Translations under genes and position numbers: made by a program
Notes under the pieces: model-generated
Database searches by the model: none
What the model saw: the letters and a program-made list of their open reading frames with translations, nothing else
Told to the model about the DNA's origin: nothing
Shown here: piece by piece, positions 35,536-44,876 of the stretch
How positions within the stretch are numbered: the first letter of the stretch is position 1
How the letters are laid out: each line of letters starts with the position of its first letter
From: Phenylobacterium sp.
Lineage (GTDB): Bacteria > Pseudomonadota > Alphaproteobacteria > Caulobacterales > Caulobacteraceae
DNA: 64,000 nucleotides
Assembly (NCBI RefSeq): GCF_004299445.1
Contig: NZ_SCTC01000035.1
Span: 1 to 64,000 of the forward strand
Reading direction: 5' to 3'

Positions 35536-37545
35536 GTGGATCGTCTGACGGTGGAAACCGCGGCGCTCGCGCCCGCTGCGCCGCGGGCACGTTTTCATGT
35601 CGGCGTGACAGGGCATCGCGAGAGCAATGCGGCGTTTGCCGCCAATCGCTCCCGGATCAGCGCCGTGCTCGACCAAGTGCTCGACACGATCGGAGCGGCG
35701 GCGACCGAGGGCCTCCCCACGCGCCTTCACACGCTGTTGGCGGACGGCGCCGATCACCTCGCCGCTCACGCCGCGCTCGCGCGGTCGTGGGAGTTGGTGG
35801 CGCCGCTGCCCTTCGGCGCCCGCCTGAACGCCGCCATCAATGCGCGGCCCCTGACGGTCGAAGACGGCCGCGCCCTGCTGGCGGGCGCGCCGCCCGCCGA
35901 CGCCGCGACGCGAGCGCGGGCCGAGGCTGTCTTGGCGCTGGGCGATGCGGCCCGCGTGTTCGAACTGGCGGAGCAGGATGCGACGATCGGCGAGCATTTT
36001 CTCGCCTGGCTGGCGACCCCCGGCGCGCAAGGCCCGGCGCAAGCGCTCAATGCGCTGGTGTCCAGCCGCGTGGCGCTGGCCGCGCGGGTGATGATCGAAC
36101 AATGCGATCTCATCATCGCTGTCTGGGATGGTCTGGCCCGGCATTTCGTTGGCGGGACCGGCCACACGGTGGTCACCGCGTTGCACCTGGGCGCGCCCGT
36201 CCTCTGGATCGATGCCCGAGCGCCGGAGGACTGGCGACTTCTGAGGACGCCGGAATCGCTGCGCGCGCCCGCGCCCGACGCCGCCGATGAGCGCACCGCC
36301 GAGCTCTGCGCCATCGTCCGCGACGCGATGACGCCCGGAAAGGAACAGGCTCCGAGCGGCGCTCATGGACAGGCGCAGCGCGCAGACGCCGACGATCCGG
36401 TAGCCCGCTTCTCGACCGAGACCTGGAAAGGGCGCAGCCATCCACTCTCGCACGCCTACCGACGCGTCGAGGCGATGTTCGGCGGCGAGGGCCGTGCGTT
36501 CCGGCGGCTGCGGCAGGACTACGAACCCCCGAACGCCATCGGCGGCGGTTCGGGTCGAGACGTGCTGGCGGCCCTTCGCAGCTTGCCGGGCGCGGACCCC
36601 GGCGTCGCCGCCGAGGTGGAGACATCCGTCATGCGGCGCTTCGCCTGGGCCGACGGCATCTCGGCGCGGCTCTCAGACATCTACCGCGGCGGCATGACCG
36701 CCAGCTTCGTCCTGTCCGGCGCGGCGATCATCGCGGGCGTGATGTACCTGCCGTTCGTCAGCGGCGAACACAAGGCGCCGTTCGCGGCCGCGGAATTCCT
36801 GCTCCTCCTGGCCATCCTTTCGATCACCGCCCTGGGACAGCGGCGGCGATGGCACCGCCGCTGGTTCGAGACCCGGCGGGTGGCCGAATACTTCCGCCAT
36901 GCCCCGATCCTGTTGGCCCTGGGGGTCGCCCGTCCGCCGGGCCGTTGGCCGCGGGGCGCGGAGACGTCCTGGCCCGAGTGGTACGCGCGCCAGGCCTTGC
37001 GCGAGGTGGGCCTTCCCCGGACCGCCGTCACACCCGCCTACCTGCGCGCGGCGCTGGAGACGCTGCTGGACCCGCATGTCACGCGCCAGCGCGACTATCA
37101 CATCGCCAAGGCCGCTCGCCTGACCTCGGTGCACCACAAGCTCGACCGGGTCTCGGAGGTTTCGTTCGTTCTGGCCGTGGCCTCGGTCGCGCTATTCCTG
37201 ATCCTGCTCGTCGCCGGGCGTCTGGGCGCGGTCTCGCATGATGCGCTCTACGCCGCCACGAAGTGGTTCACGCTGCTGGGCGTGGTGCTGCCAACCCTGG
37301 GCGCGTCCATCGCGGGCATACGCTATTTCGGCGACTTCGAACGCTTTGCAGCGATCTCGCGCGTCACCGCCGAGAAGCTTTCCGGCGCTCATGAGCGGAT
37401 GTCCCTGCTGCTCGCGGCCCCGCCGGAGGCCCTGGACTATGGTGAAGTCGCCGACCTCGCGCACGCCGCGGACGAGATCGTGGTCAGCGAGATCGAGAGC
37501 TGGCAGGCCGTTTTCGGCGGCAAGCAGATTACGGTTCCAGTCTGA
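35536..37545 (+). CDS. SLOG-like Rossmann domain fused to a four-TM (SLATT-like) module
   Basis: Protein of 669 residues. The N-terminal domain (about 19-235) has SLOG/LOG-family features: FHVGVTGHRE, LLADGADHLAAHAAL, CDLIIAVWDGLARHFVGGTG and APVLWIDARAPEDW, consistent with binding a nucleotide-derived ligand. The C-terminal part has membrane pairs at about 386-437 (ASFVLSGAAIIAGVMYL; AEFLLLLAILSITALG) and about 545-600 (VSFVLAVASVALFLILLVAG; FTLLGVVLPTLGASIAGI) with an intervening SLATT-like helical region. In conflict systems SLATT modules are predicted pore-forming effectors gated by the sensor. The GTG start at 35536 has no visible Shine-Dalgarno site and the frame is continuous with the repeat ORF except for one TAG. 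Confidence 0.78.
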   Translation: MDRLTVETAALAPAAPRARFHVGVTGHRESNAAFAANRSRISAVLDQVLDTIGAAATEGLPTRLHTLLADGADHLAAHAALARSWELVAPLPFGARLNAAINARPLTVEDGRALLAGAPPADAATRARAEAVLALGDAARVFELAEQDATIGEHFLAWLATPGAQGPAQALNALVSSRVALAARVMIEQCDLIIAVWDGLARHFVGGTGHTVVTALHLGAPVLWIDARAPEDWRLLRTPESLRAPAPDAADERTAELCAIVRDAMTPGKEQAPSGAHGQAQRADADDPVARFSTETWKGRSHPLSHAYRRVEAMFGGEGRAFRRLRQDYEPPNAIGGGSGRDVLAALRSLPGADPGVAAEVETSVMRRFAWADGISARLSDIYRGGMTASFVLSGAAIIAGVMYLPFVSGEHKAPFAAAEFLLLLAILSITALGQRRRWHRRWFETRRVAEYFRHAPILLALGVARPPGRWPRGAETSWPEWYARQALREVGLPRTAVTPAYLRAALETLLDPHVTRQRDYHIAKAARLTSVHHKLDRVSEVSFVLAVASVALFLILLVAGRLGAVSHDALYAATKWFTLLGVVLPTLGASIAGIRYFGDFERFAAISRVTAEKLSGAHERMSLLLAAPPEALDYGEVADLAHAADEIVVSEIESWQAVFGGKQITVPV

Positions 37546-37598
37546 GTGGGCGACCAGTTGATCCGACCCCCGGGCCGTGCGCATCTCTCCGCAGGCGG

Positions 37599-39455
37599 CT
37601 AGTCGAAGACCTTCACATCCGGCCGGTACTCGCCCCGCAGAACCAGGGCCAGGTACCGCGCGGCTGTGCGCACATAGCCGTCCTTGTCTTTCACCGCGGC
37701 CTCCACGGCGGCCAGCGCCGACGAGGGATCAGGCGCATAGGTGAGCGCGTTGATCGCCTGCAGGCGCACCCGTGGGTGCTCGTGCGCGCTGAGGGCGGCC
37801 AGGATCGCCAGCGGCGCGGCGGGCGGACCCACATGGGTCAGCGCCTCGGCCAGCACGACGCGGACCTGCGGCGAGCTCTCGGCCTTCAGGCGGGCCGTCA
37901 TCGACGACGCCACGGGCGCGGCCTGCTTGGCCAACATCAACAGCCCCTGCGCCGACCAATACCGGATCACCTCGCTGTCGTCGCTGAGCCCGGTCGCAAA
38001 GCCGGCGACGTTCGCCGGATCTCGGGCGATGCACCGCGCCGCCAGGGCAATCGCCCGCCTCAGCGGATAGCGGCGCTCGTCCTGCTGGGCGGCATAGTCC
38101 TCTAGCGCCGAGCCCTCGGGGATGAAAGCGCCGTCGCGGATCGACAGCATGTGCGCGTCCAACTGCCGTCGCATCGCGGCCAGGCGGGTCGCGCGCGCGG
38201 CCTTGGTGGCCAGGTTCTCGACCTGATCCGGGTCAGCCTGCAGGTCGTAGAGCTCCTCGGCCGGCTTGGCGCCCCAGAACCGCGCCTGGGCCGCGCTCAG
38301 ACGGCCGGCCGCGTGCCCGGTCTCCCAGTCCTGCCAGGCGGCCATCTGCCAGGGGTAGGCGTAGTGCTGCCCCCAGGGGCGGTGCGGCGCGTAGTTGCGG
38401 ATGTATCGGAAGCGGCCGTCCGTAACGGTGCGCACGAGGTCGTAGCGCTCGTCCATGCGGTCGCGGCCCCCGAACGCCCAGGTCCGGCGCGCGCCGCCCT
38501 GCAGACCGGGCAGCGGCCGGCCCTGGAAGTGGGCCGGGATCGGCTGGCCCGCCGCCTTGAGGACGGTGGCAGGCAGATCGAGCAGGGTGACGGGATCGTC
38601 GATGGTCGCGCCCGGCCGCGCGGTCAGCAGGTGCGCCCATTTCGGCGGAACACGCACGATCAGGCCGCAATGCAGGCCTTCCTCGTAGCAGAAGCGCTTG
38701 GTCCGCGGCAGCGCGCCGCCGTTGTCGGCGTAGTGGAAGACAAGGGTGTCGTCGGCCAGGCCGGCGGCCTCCAGCTCGGCAAGCCTGGCCGCGATCTGCG
38801 CGTCCATGGCCGCGATGCGGTTGTGATAGCTCGCGATGTCGATGCGCACGGCCGGCGTGTCGGGCAGGTAGGCCGGCACGCCGACGTCGCGAGGCTTCAC
38901 GTGACCCGGCGTCGGGCTGAAGAGCTGGGATTCGTGGGTGGTCTCGTGGTTGAAGACCGCGAAGAAGGGCGCCCCCTCAGGCCGGTTCTTCCAGTGCGCC
39001 GAGGGGCCCTGGGCGCTCCAGATCGCCGCCGGGTCGAGATCACAGTTGTAGTCGGTCTTGGCGTTGTTGCTGCAGTAGTAGCCGGCCTGGGCCAGCAGCA
39101 GCGGCAGGGCCGTCGCGAAAGCCGGCAACCGGGCGCGCGCCCGCATCTGGTGGGCCGGCGCGCAGCTCTCGGCGCGCATGCCGGTGATCAGCGCGAACCG
39201 TGAGGGCGCGCACACCGGAGCGGTCGAATAGGCGTTGCGATAGAGCAGGCCCTCTGCGGCCAGACGATCGATGGCGGGGGTCCGGGCCAGCGGCTCGCCG
39301 TAGCAGCCCAGCCACGGATTGTTGTCCTCGCTGACCAGCCAGAGGATGTTCGGCCGCGCCTGGCCGGCGGCGCTCGACGGACCCGCCGCCGCCGCAGCCG
39401 CCGCGCCCAGCACGGTCCGCCGCGAGACTGGGCCAATGGCCTCCCCACGCGTCAC
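37599..39455 (-). CDS. Exported type I sulfatase with C-terminal HEAT-like repeats
   Basis: Protein of 618 residues. A twin-arginine signal ([15 protein letters not shown]) leads into an alkaline-phosphatase-fold sulfatase domain. The FGly site is VCAPSR (Cys82), and metal ligands include the Asp/Asn of [11 protein letters not shown] and FHYADNGG. The final 130 residues are helical repeats (HEAT-like, e.g. [20 protein letters not shown]). N-sulfoglucosamine sulfohydrolase-like enzymes share this layout. It is monocistronic and convergent with the SLOG gene. Substrate unknown; carbohydrate sulfate is likely. Confidence 0.88.
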   Translation of the reverse strand: MTRGEAIGPVSRRTVLGAAAAAAAGPSSAAGQARPNILWLVSEDNNPWLGCYGEPLARTPAIDRLAAEGLLYRNAYSTAPVCAPSRFALITGMRAESCAPAHQMRARARLPAFATALPLLLAQAGYYCSNNAKTDYNCDLDPAAIWSAQGPSAHWKNRPEGAPFFAVFNHETTHESQLFSPTPGHVKPRDVGVPAYLPDTPAVRIDIASYHNRIAAMDAQIAARLAELEAAGLADDTLVFHYADNGGALPRTKRFCYEEGLHCGLIVRVPPKWAHLLTARPGATIDDPVTLLDLPATVLKAAGQPIPAHFQGRPLPGLQGGARRTWAFGGRDRMDERYDLVRTVTDGRFRYIRNYAPHRPWGQHYAYPWQMAAWQDWETGHAAGRLSAAQARFWGAKPAEELYDLQADPDQVENLATKAARATRLAAMRRQLDAHMLSIRDGAFIPEGSALEDYAAQQDERRYPLRRAIALAARCIARDPANVAGFATGLSDDSEVIRYWSAQGLLMLAKQAAPVASSMTARLKAESSPQVRVVLAEALTHVGPPAAPLAILAALSAHEHPRVRLQAINALTYAPDPSSALAAVEAAVKDKDGYVRTAARYLALVLRGEYRPDVKVFD

Positions 39456-39593
39456 TCTCTGGGCTCCCTCAGATCGCTGCGGCTCACGCTCGACTGAACT
39501 GAAGGGGGTTGCAAGGGGACTGGCCGGCGCGCGCTCCCTATCCCAGGACGCGAACCGCTGGCCCGATCGGCGGCGCCTCGCGCAGCAGGGCGA

Positions 39594-40208
39594 TCAGCGG
39601 GGGCTCACCGCAAGGTCGGCGATCAGGATCTCGATCATTCGCGCCGCCAGCGCCGTGGGCGCGGCGAAATCCAGTCGGTCGAGGTTGACCGGCAGGGCGA
39701 GGCAGCCGTGGATGCCGGCCCACGCGACCTGGGCGAGCACCCGCGGATCGCCGCCGCGCAATCGGCCAAGGGCTTGGCCCTCCTGGACGGCGGCGATCAG
39801 CAGGGCGGCGAAGGGCGCGTCCTCGAGCGGCCCGCGATCCGGCTTTGGCAGGGTCTCCGGCCTGACGAAAAGGAAGGCCCCGCGGAACAACTCGGGTCGG
39901 GCCTGAGCGACCTGCACATAGGCGTTCAACAGCGCCGCGAGGCGTTCGACGGGGTCGGCGATGCCGGCCGCGAGATCCGCCAACTGGGCGTTGATGGCCT
40001 CAAGGGGCTCCATCCACAGGGACTGCATGAGACCCTGCAGGCTTCCGAAGTAGGCGTAGATGGCGCCGATGCTCACATCGGCCCGCTGCGCGATGGCGCG
40101 CACGGAAACCCCCGCTGCGCCCTGCTCGGAATAGACGCCGGCCGCCGCCTTCTGGATGTGGCGGCGCACGGCCTGCTTCTGTTCGGCGGTCGCCGGTTTC
40201 CGAGCCAT
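39594..40208 (-). CDS. TetR-family repressor
   Basis: Protein of 204 residues. An N-terminal helix-turn-helix (VSVRAIAQRADVSIGAIYAY with the following FGSLQGLMQSL) is joined to a TetR_C-type ligand domain. It follows the Coq4-like gene by 7 bases on the same strand, so the pair is one operon. The palindrome at 40968-40981, upstream of that operon, is its obvious candidate operator. Confidence 0.88.
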   Translation of the reverse strand: MARKPATAEQKQAVRRHIQKAAAGVYSEQGAAGVSVRAIAQRADVSIGAIYAYFGSLQGLMQSLWMEPLEAINAQLADLAAGIADPVERLAALLNAYVQVAQARPELFRGAFLFVRPETLPKPDRGPLEDAPFAALLIAAVQEGQALGRLRGGDPRVLAQVAWAGIHGCLALPVNLDRLDFAAPTALAARMIEILIADLAVSPR

Positions 40209-40215
40209 GCTGTCC

Positions 40216-40920
40216 TTATGCGGCGAGCCCCACTCTGTTCAAGTTCATCCGCGCGCGGAGCACTTCCAGCGGGGTGTCGAGCTCATCTTCCCAGCGCTCG
40301 AAGTTGAGGTTGCGGGCGGTGCGCCCGTAGCTCCATCCGTCGACGAAGGCGTCCATGGCGTCGACGATGAGGCCCGGCCTCACGAAGGCCATGTGCGCCG
40401 CCGTCACCGCGACCCGCATCGCGTGATACGGAAACCGGAGCTGCGCGAGATAGAAGGCGGCCAGCGCCAGTTCTCCCCAGTTCGTGGCCTCGTAGCCCGT
40501 CAGGACGTGCAGGAAGTCGTGGATCTGAAATCCGCGCACCATCATGTAGCTCAGGTCGGGAGGAAGACGGTCCAGCTTGCCGGAGCTGGTCAGTTCCTCG
40601 TTGAACTTCCGATAGTTGCGGCCCAGGTTCTGCTCGAGCTTGTTGTCCAGGATAAAGCGCCGATAGGCATGTCCCAGCGTGCCCGGCGCGCACTCGGCCA
40701 GGCGGTCCAGCGAAAGGGGTTCCGAGATGTACCGGCTCGCCAGGAGCGATCCGGCCTCCGGGATCGAGGCGAGCTCCCGGCTATAGGCCTCGATCGCCTG
40801 CTGTGGCGCCTCGGCCCACCAGTCGTGGAAGAGCAGATAGACTCCATAATCGAGCGGCGCGTCCGCCGCCCGCAGGAATTTCGCTGCGAATTCTCGATCG
40901 ATGATCTCCGCGCCAGCCAT
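40216..40920 (-). CDS. Coq4-family protein
   Basis: Protein of 234 residues carrying the Coq4 zinc/metal motif HDxxH-x11-E as His134-Asp-Phe-Leu-His138 and Glu150, within FQIHDFLHVLTGYEATNWGE. Coq4 proteins bind lipids and assist ubiquinone biosynthesis, and a decarboxylase/hydroxylase role has been proposed. Bacterial paralogues also occur outside quinone operons. It is the first gene of a two-gene operon with a TetR repressor, which suggests a regulated rather than housekeeping copy. Confidence 0.85.
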   Translation of the reverse strand: MAGAEIIDREFAAKFLRAADAPLDYGVYLLFHDWWAEAPQQAIEAYSRELASIPEAGSLLASRYISEPLSLDRLAECAPGTLGHAYRRFILDNKLEQNLGRNYRKFNEELTSSGKLDRLPPDLSYMMVRGFQIHDFLHVLTGYEATNWGELALAAFYLAQLRFPYHAMRVAVTAAHMAFVRPGLIVDAMDAFVDGWSYGRTARNLNFERWEDELDTPLEVLRARMNLNRVGLAA

Positions 40921-40967
40921 GGTCGCCTCCTGTGTTGACGGCCAAGGCGTAGCACCTTCTCGATTAT

Positions 40968-40981
40968 ATGAACATGTTCAT
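40968..40981 (-). promoter_or_regulatory. Perfect 14-bp palindrome, candidate TetR operator
   Basis: ATGAACATGTTCAT is an exact palindrome in an unusually AT-rich stretch (about 40961-40990) of this GC-rich window, 47 bases upstream of the Coq4-like start. Its size and position fit an operator overlapping the promoter of the Coq4-tetR operon. Confidence 0.6.
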
Positions 40982-41476
40982 TTTATATGATCGCGCACGC
41001 CTCGAGGGCGGCAAGCCGCTTCGCCAGCTCTCCGTCATGGGCCGGGTTGACCGCGACGCGGCGGTCGCAAGGCGCTGATTTTATTGGAGTCCAGATACGA
41101 GAAGCCCCGGCCGAGGTGTGACGTCCTCGGGCCGGGGCGGTAGGTCTCGTGCCGGTGACTGGAGAGCCGACGCGTATCGCGCGCAGCCCGAGCCGGCCGC
41201 ACACAACGGGACGACAGTAGCACCACTCGTCATTTCGGCCAATGTGAATGTCGCGCCTGCGACAACACGCAGGGAGGCGCGACCCCGGAGCTCTCCTCAC
41301 CAGGGCCGCGCTTCAGCCATCTGCAACGCGACCTGGGCTCGGGACGCGCGATGCTTTTGACTGTGTGCGCCGGTCACCAGGCGCCCAGACTGTCGACCCG
41401 TGGCTCTCCAGAAGTCGCAGGTCGTGGTGGAGACGTCACAAGGTTCCCGCCCCCCTAGGTCGAATTGGAACTTTTT
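40982..41476. other. Intergenic region with a long imperfect hairpin
   Basis: No convincing gene is seen in these 495 bases; short ORFs on both strands have random composition. The region contains a long inverted repeat at 41097-41150. It separates the start of the Coq4 operon from the end of the second TonB receptor gene. Confidence 0.4.
41097..41150. other. Long GC-rich inverted repeat, possible structured RNA or terminator stem
   Basis: ACGAGA (41097) pairs with TCTCGT (41145-41150), and GCCCCGGCCGAGG (41104-41116) pairs with CCTC-G-GGCCGGGGC (41125-41138, one bulged G) around an 8-base loop. There is no run of T on either side, so a simple intrinsic terminator is unlikely. Confidence 0.4.
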
Positions 41477-43864
41477 TCAGATGGCCGCGGAAATCGTCAT
41501 CCCCACGGTGCGGGGGCGCTGAGGGGTGATCTGGCGGGTCTGATCCGGATTGAAAGGATTGCCGAAGGCGAAGGTGTCACCCCGGGCGTCCAGTGGGTTG
41601 ATCATGTAGATCTGCACCCCGAAGTGCTTGCCCGTCAGCTCGGCCGACAGCTTGGTGCGGGTGTAGTTGCCCATGCTGGACTGCGCGGCGTCGAAGCTGA
41701 CCCGCGAGCGGCCGATGTAGGTGGCCTGACCAACCAGCCGCAGGTTCCAGTCGCCGAAGGCGGGCCGTTCATAGCTGAGCAGCGCGCCGGCAGAGATGGG
41801 CGGCGCGCCGGGCAGGCCGTTTACCAGGTTGGGCGTCAGGTCGAGGTTGCCCTTGGTCGTGCGCACCCGCGAAAAGCGGCCATTCAGCTGCGCGGTCAGG
41901 CCCCAGTCGGTGCGCCAGGCGACCTCCGTCTCGACCCCCACGATGTGCGCATCGCCTGCGTTGGTCGTGTAGGGGATGCCCGAGGGGCGGAACTGGTCTG
42001 TCTGGATGTCTTTCCAATGGGCGTAGAACAGCGCCCCGTTTAGCGCCAGACGATGGTCCAGCCAGTCCGACTTGAGCCCCAGCTCGTAGTTCAGCAGGCG
42101 GTCGGGGGTATAGGCCTCGCGCTGGGCCGGCAGCGGCAGCGCGCCGCCCGAATTCACCCCGCCGGCGCGATAGCCTTCCGAGATCACGCCGTAGACCAGC
42201 GCGCCGGTGGCGAACTCGTACTGCAGCGAGACCTTCGGCGAAAAGCCGGTGAAGTTGATCTGCCGGTCGAATCCTCGTGGCGCAAAGCGTTCGGACACCA
42301 CATCCGACTGTGTGCGGGTCTCGATGCGGAACACCCGGCCGCCGATCGCCGCCGTCCAGCCGGGCGCCACCCGCCACGACGCCTCCCCATACGCCGCCAT
42401 CTCGCGGATGTGGTCGCGCCGGTCGTCGCCGTAGACGAGGATGTTGGGCGCCCGCGGCACCTGGGCCAGGAATTCGGTCGGCGACTGGGTGCGGGTGTCC
42501 GACCCGTAGAGCCCCGCCAGCCACTCCAGCCGTCCGGCCCCGCGCGATGTCAGGAACACGTCCTGCACCAGCATCTTGGTCCGCGTCCGTTCCGAATAGG
42601 CCGAGGTGCGGGCGAAGTCGGTGTAGAGCGACTGGGTCGCGGTGGCGTCGTAGAGGCTGCCATAGGCGTGGCGGACATAGCCGGTGGACAGGTTGAGTTC
42701 GGCGCCGCCCCACGACCGTCGAACCGTCACCGTCGCCAGGGCGATGTCGTTCACGTGCGGCTCGGGAATCCGGACGCTGCGCTTCAGCCTCAGGCCCGGG
42801 GTCGTGTAGTGCGTGTCCTCGGAACGCAGGTGCTGCCCCGCCACCGTCCCGCTCAGCATCCAGTCCGCGTTGGGCTGGAACAGCAGGATCAGCCGGGCGC
42901 CGCGCCGCTCGGTGCGGTCGACGTTGCTGCGGTCCTGGCCGACGTCGTCCAGGTAGCCGCCCTGGATCTCCTGGTAGGCCGCCACGCGCGCGCCCAGCAC
43001 GTCGCCCCAGATCGGATAGTTGCCGTGGCCTTCGATCGCATAGCTGGACGCCCCGCTTTCGGTGAGAGCGCCGGTCGTACGCAGCTCGGCCGAAATGTCG
43101 TTCAGGTCGGGCTTTCGCGAGACGATCCGATAAATGCCGGCGATGGAGCCCGCGCCATACAGCGCCCCCTGCGGCCCGCGGGCCACCTCGACCCGCTCGA
43201 TGTCCACCAGGCGGAAGTCCGGGTCGGGCGCGTTGTAGTTGACCGGCAGGTCGTCGAGGTAAGTCGCCACCACCGAGCGCGCGCGCCCGGTATAGGCGCC
43301 ATCGGACAGCCCGCGCAGCAACAGCTTGTTTCGGCCCGGTCCAAGGTTCGTCGCCAGCACGCCTGCCAGTTGCCCGGCCGCTTCGCCCGCATCGGTCGCC
43401 CCGGCCGCGTCCAGCTCATTGCGCGGGATCGCCGTGACCGCGACAGCCAGCTCGCGCGGATTGCGGATACGCTTGGTGGCGGTGACCAGCAGCTCGCCGA
43501 CGGTGACAGGCGGCGCCGGACGCACCATCTCGACGGCCGTGCTGCTCGCGCCTGGCGAGATCTCCACGGCCGCGGGAGCGATCAGGCGCCAGGTGCAGGG
43601 CGCGCCGGACAGCACCTGGCTCAGCGCCTGCTCCAGCGTCATCGACCCGTCCAGCCGGCCGCGGAACTGGCCCGGGCATGCGGCGGCGCCGATCAGGGTG
43701 ATGTTGGCCTGCTGGGCGATGTCGAGCAGCGCCTCGGAATAGGCCTGCGGCTCGACCTTGAACAGGATTCGCGAGGCTGCGGCCTCGGCGGAACTGCCGA
43801 AACAGGCCACCACCACGCCACACGTGACAGCGGCCGCCATTGCCCGACGCGCGAGGATGGTCAA
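41477..43864 (-). CDS. TonB-dependent receptor with STN domain (second set)
   Basis: Outer-membrane receptor of 795 residues. It has a signal peptide (AAAVTCGVVVACFGSSAEAA), an STN domain (FKVEPQAYSEALLDIAQQAN; GRLDGSMTLEQALSQVLSG), a plug (VGELLVTATKRIRNPRELAV; LVDIERVEVARGPQGALYGA) and a barrel. The last residues (VGMTISAAI) lack the usual terminal aromatic residue. The plug sequence is of the FecA/fiu-like broad class found in sphingomonads and caulobacters; substrate unknown. It is 22 bases downstream of fecR and is the last gene of the sigma-FecR-receptor operon. Confidence 0.92.
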   Translation of the reverse strand: MTILARRAMAAAVTCGVVVACFGSSAEAAASRILFKVEPQAYSEALLDIAQQANITLIGAAACPGQFRGRLDGSMTLEQALSQVLSGAPCTWRLIAPAAVEISPGASSTAVEMVRPAPPVTVGELLVTATKRIRNPRELAVAVTAIPRNELDAAGATDAGEAAGQLAGVLATNLGPGRNKLLLRGLSDGAYTGRARSVVATYLDDLPVNYNAPDPDFRLVDIERVEVARGPQGALYGAGSIAGIYRIVSRKPDLNDISAELRTTGALTESGASSYAIEGHGNYPIWGDVLGARVAAYQEIQGGYLDDVGQDRSNVDRTERRGARLILLFQPNADWMLSGTVAGQHLRSEDTHYTTPGLRLKRSVRIPEPHVNDIALATVTVRRSWGGAELNLSTGYVRHAYGSLYDATATQSLYTDFARTSAYSERTRTKMLVQDVFLTSRGAGRLEWLAGLYGSDTRTQSPTEFLAQVPRAPNILVYGDDRRDHIREMAAYGEASWRVAPGWTAAIGGRVFRIETRTQSDVVSERFAPRGFDRQINFTGFSPKVSLQYEFATGALVYGVISEGYRAGGVNSGGALPLPAQREAYTPDRLLNYELGLKSDWLDHRLALNGALFYAHWKDIQTDQFRPSGIPYTTNAGDAHIVGVETEVAWRTDWGLTAQLNGRFSRVRTTKGNLDLTPNLVNGLPGAPPISAGALLSYERPAFGDWNLRLVGQATYIGRSRVSFDAAQSSMGNYTRTKLSAELTGKHFGVQIYMINPLDARGDTFAFGNPFNPDQTRQITPQRPRTVGMTISAAI

Positions 43865-43886
43865 CTCCGCCTAATCTTCGGCCCGA

Positions 43887-44876
43887 TTACTTCCGAAGAA
43901 GCAGCAGCCCCCTGTCGGAAGGTACCGATCTAATCGGGAGCATCAAGCTAAGACGCGCCACGACGGCGGGTTGGTTGTCGAGAACGATGACGCCGGTGAT
44001 CGGCATCTTGCCCAACTCGGGATCCGAGATTTCGATCTGCTCGACGTACTGGCGATTGAGGTCGGCGACGACGTTGGCCAACGGCTCGCCTCGGTAGATC
44101 AGGCGGCCAGCGCGCCAGCTGAAGGCTTCCTGCGGGTCGACGGCGCCCAGCTCCTCGCGCCCCGACGAGGCGATGTTCAGCTTCTGACCGGGGGTCAGGG
44201 TGAAGGCGCGGCCGGACGCGGCGGCGGTCATCGGCCGCACCTCGACCTTGCCGCGCGCAACGGCGACCATCAGGTCGCCCTGCCGGTGGCGCACGTCGAA
44301 CTGAGTGCCCAGCACGCGCACCACGCGATTCGCAGCGGCGACTGTGAAGGGCCGCCTGGCGTCATGGGTGACATCGAAGATCGCCTCGCCCTCGGCCAGC
44401 TCCAGCTTACGCTCGTTACGGCCATAGGTGACGCTGAGTTTCGTTTCGGCGTTCAGGTCGACGATCGAGCCGTCCGCCAGGGTGACGCGCTTACGTTCGC
44501 CCTTACCGGTCGCATAGGTTTCGGCGGTGGCCTGCTGGGCCACGATGCCCGGCAGCACGGCCACGGCCAGGCCCGCGGCGATCGCCATGCCCCCCGCCCC
44601 CAGCCACCAGCGGCGGGTGCCGCCGCCACGGACGATGCGTCGGGTCTCGCGCCGGTCGAGCGTGATCAGTTCGTCCTGCACCTGCGGCGCGGCGGACTCG
44701 AACTCATGCCATAGAGAGACGACATGCTCGTAGGCCGCGCGATTGCCGGGCGCGGCGTCCAGCCAGGCCTCGAACTCCAGGCCGTCGGCCTCCGACACCT
44801 CCTCGCGCTGCAGGCGCACGAGCCAGGCGCTGGCTTCCGCCAGGTCCCTGTCGTCCTCGAACGCGATGTTGCTCAT
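43887..44876 (-). CDS. FecR-type anti-sigma factor (second set)
   Basis: Protein of 329 residues. The N-terminal DUF4880-like domain (ASAWLVRLQREEVSEADGLE; WLDAAPGNRAAYEHVVSLW) is followed by a membrane helix (MAIAAGLAVAVLPGIVA) and a periplasmic FecR domain (GERKRVTLADGSIVDLNAET; KLELAEGEAIFDVTHDARRP). The ATG at 44876 is preferred to the TTG two codons upstream. It lies between the sigma factor and the receptor genes. Confidence 0.9.
   Translation of the reverse strand: MSNIAFEDDRDLAEASAWLVRLQREEVSEADGLEFEAWLDAAPGNRAAYEHVVSLWHEFESAAPQVQDELITLDRRETRRIVRGGGTRRWWLGAGGMAIAAGLAVAVLPGIVAQQATAETYATGKGERKRVTLADGSIVDLNAETKLSVTYGRNERKLELAEGEAIFDVTHDARRPFTVAAANRVVRVLGTQFDVRHRQGDLMVAVARGKVEVRPMTAAASGRAFTLTPGQKLNIASSGREELGAVDPQEAFSWRAGRLIYRGEPLANVVADLNRQYVEQIEISDPELGKMPITGVIVLDNQPAVVARLSLMLPIRSVPSDRGLLLLRK

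Noticed and set aside
35185..36453. Minus-strand frame giving VYGIATVYG/VHGVAPVHG repeats from the 18-bp array
   Set aside because: In this frame the differences between units change residues (I/V, T/P, Y/H), whereas in the plus frame all changes are synonymous. It also overlaps the SLOG-like gene.
41097..41150. Intrinsic terminator or tRNA-like structure
   Set aside because: There is no T-run beside the stem and no tRNA arms or CCA-like end can be fitted.
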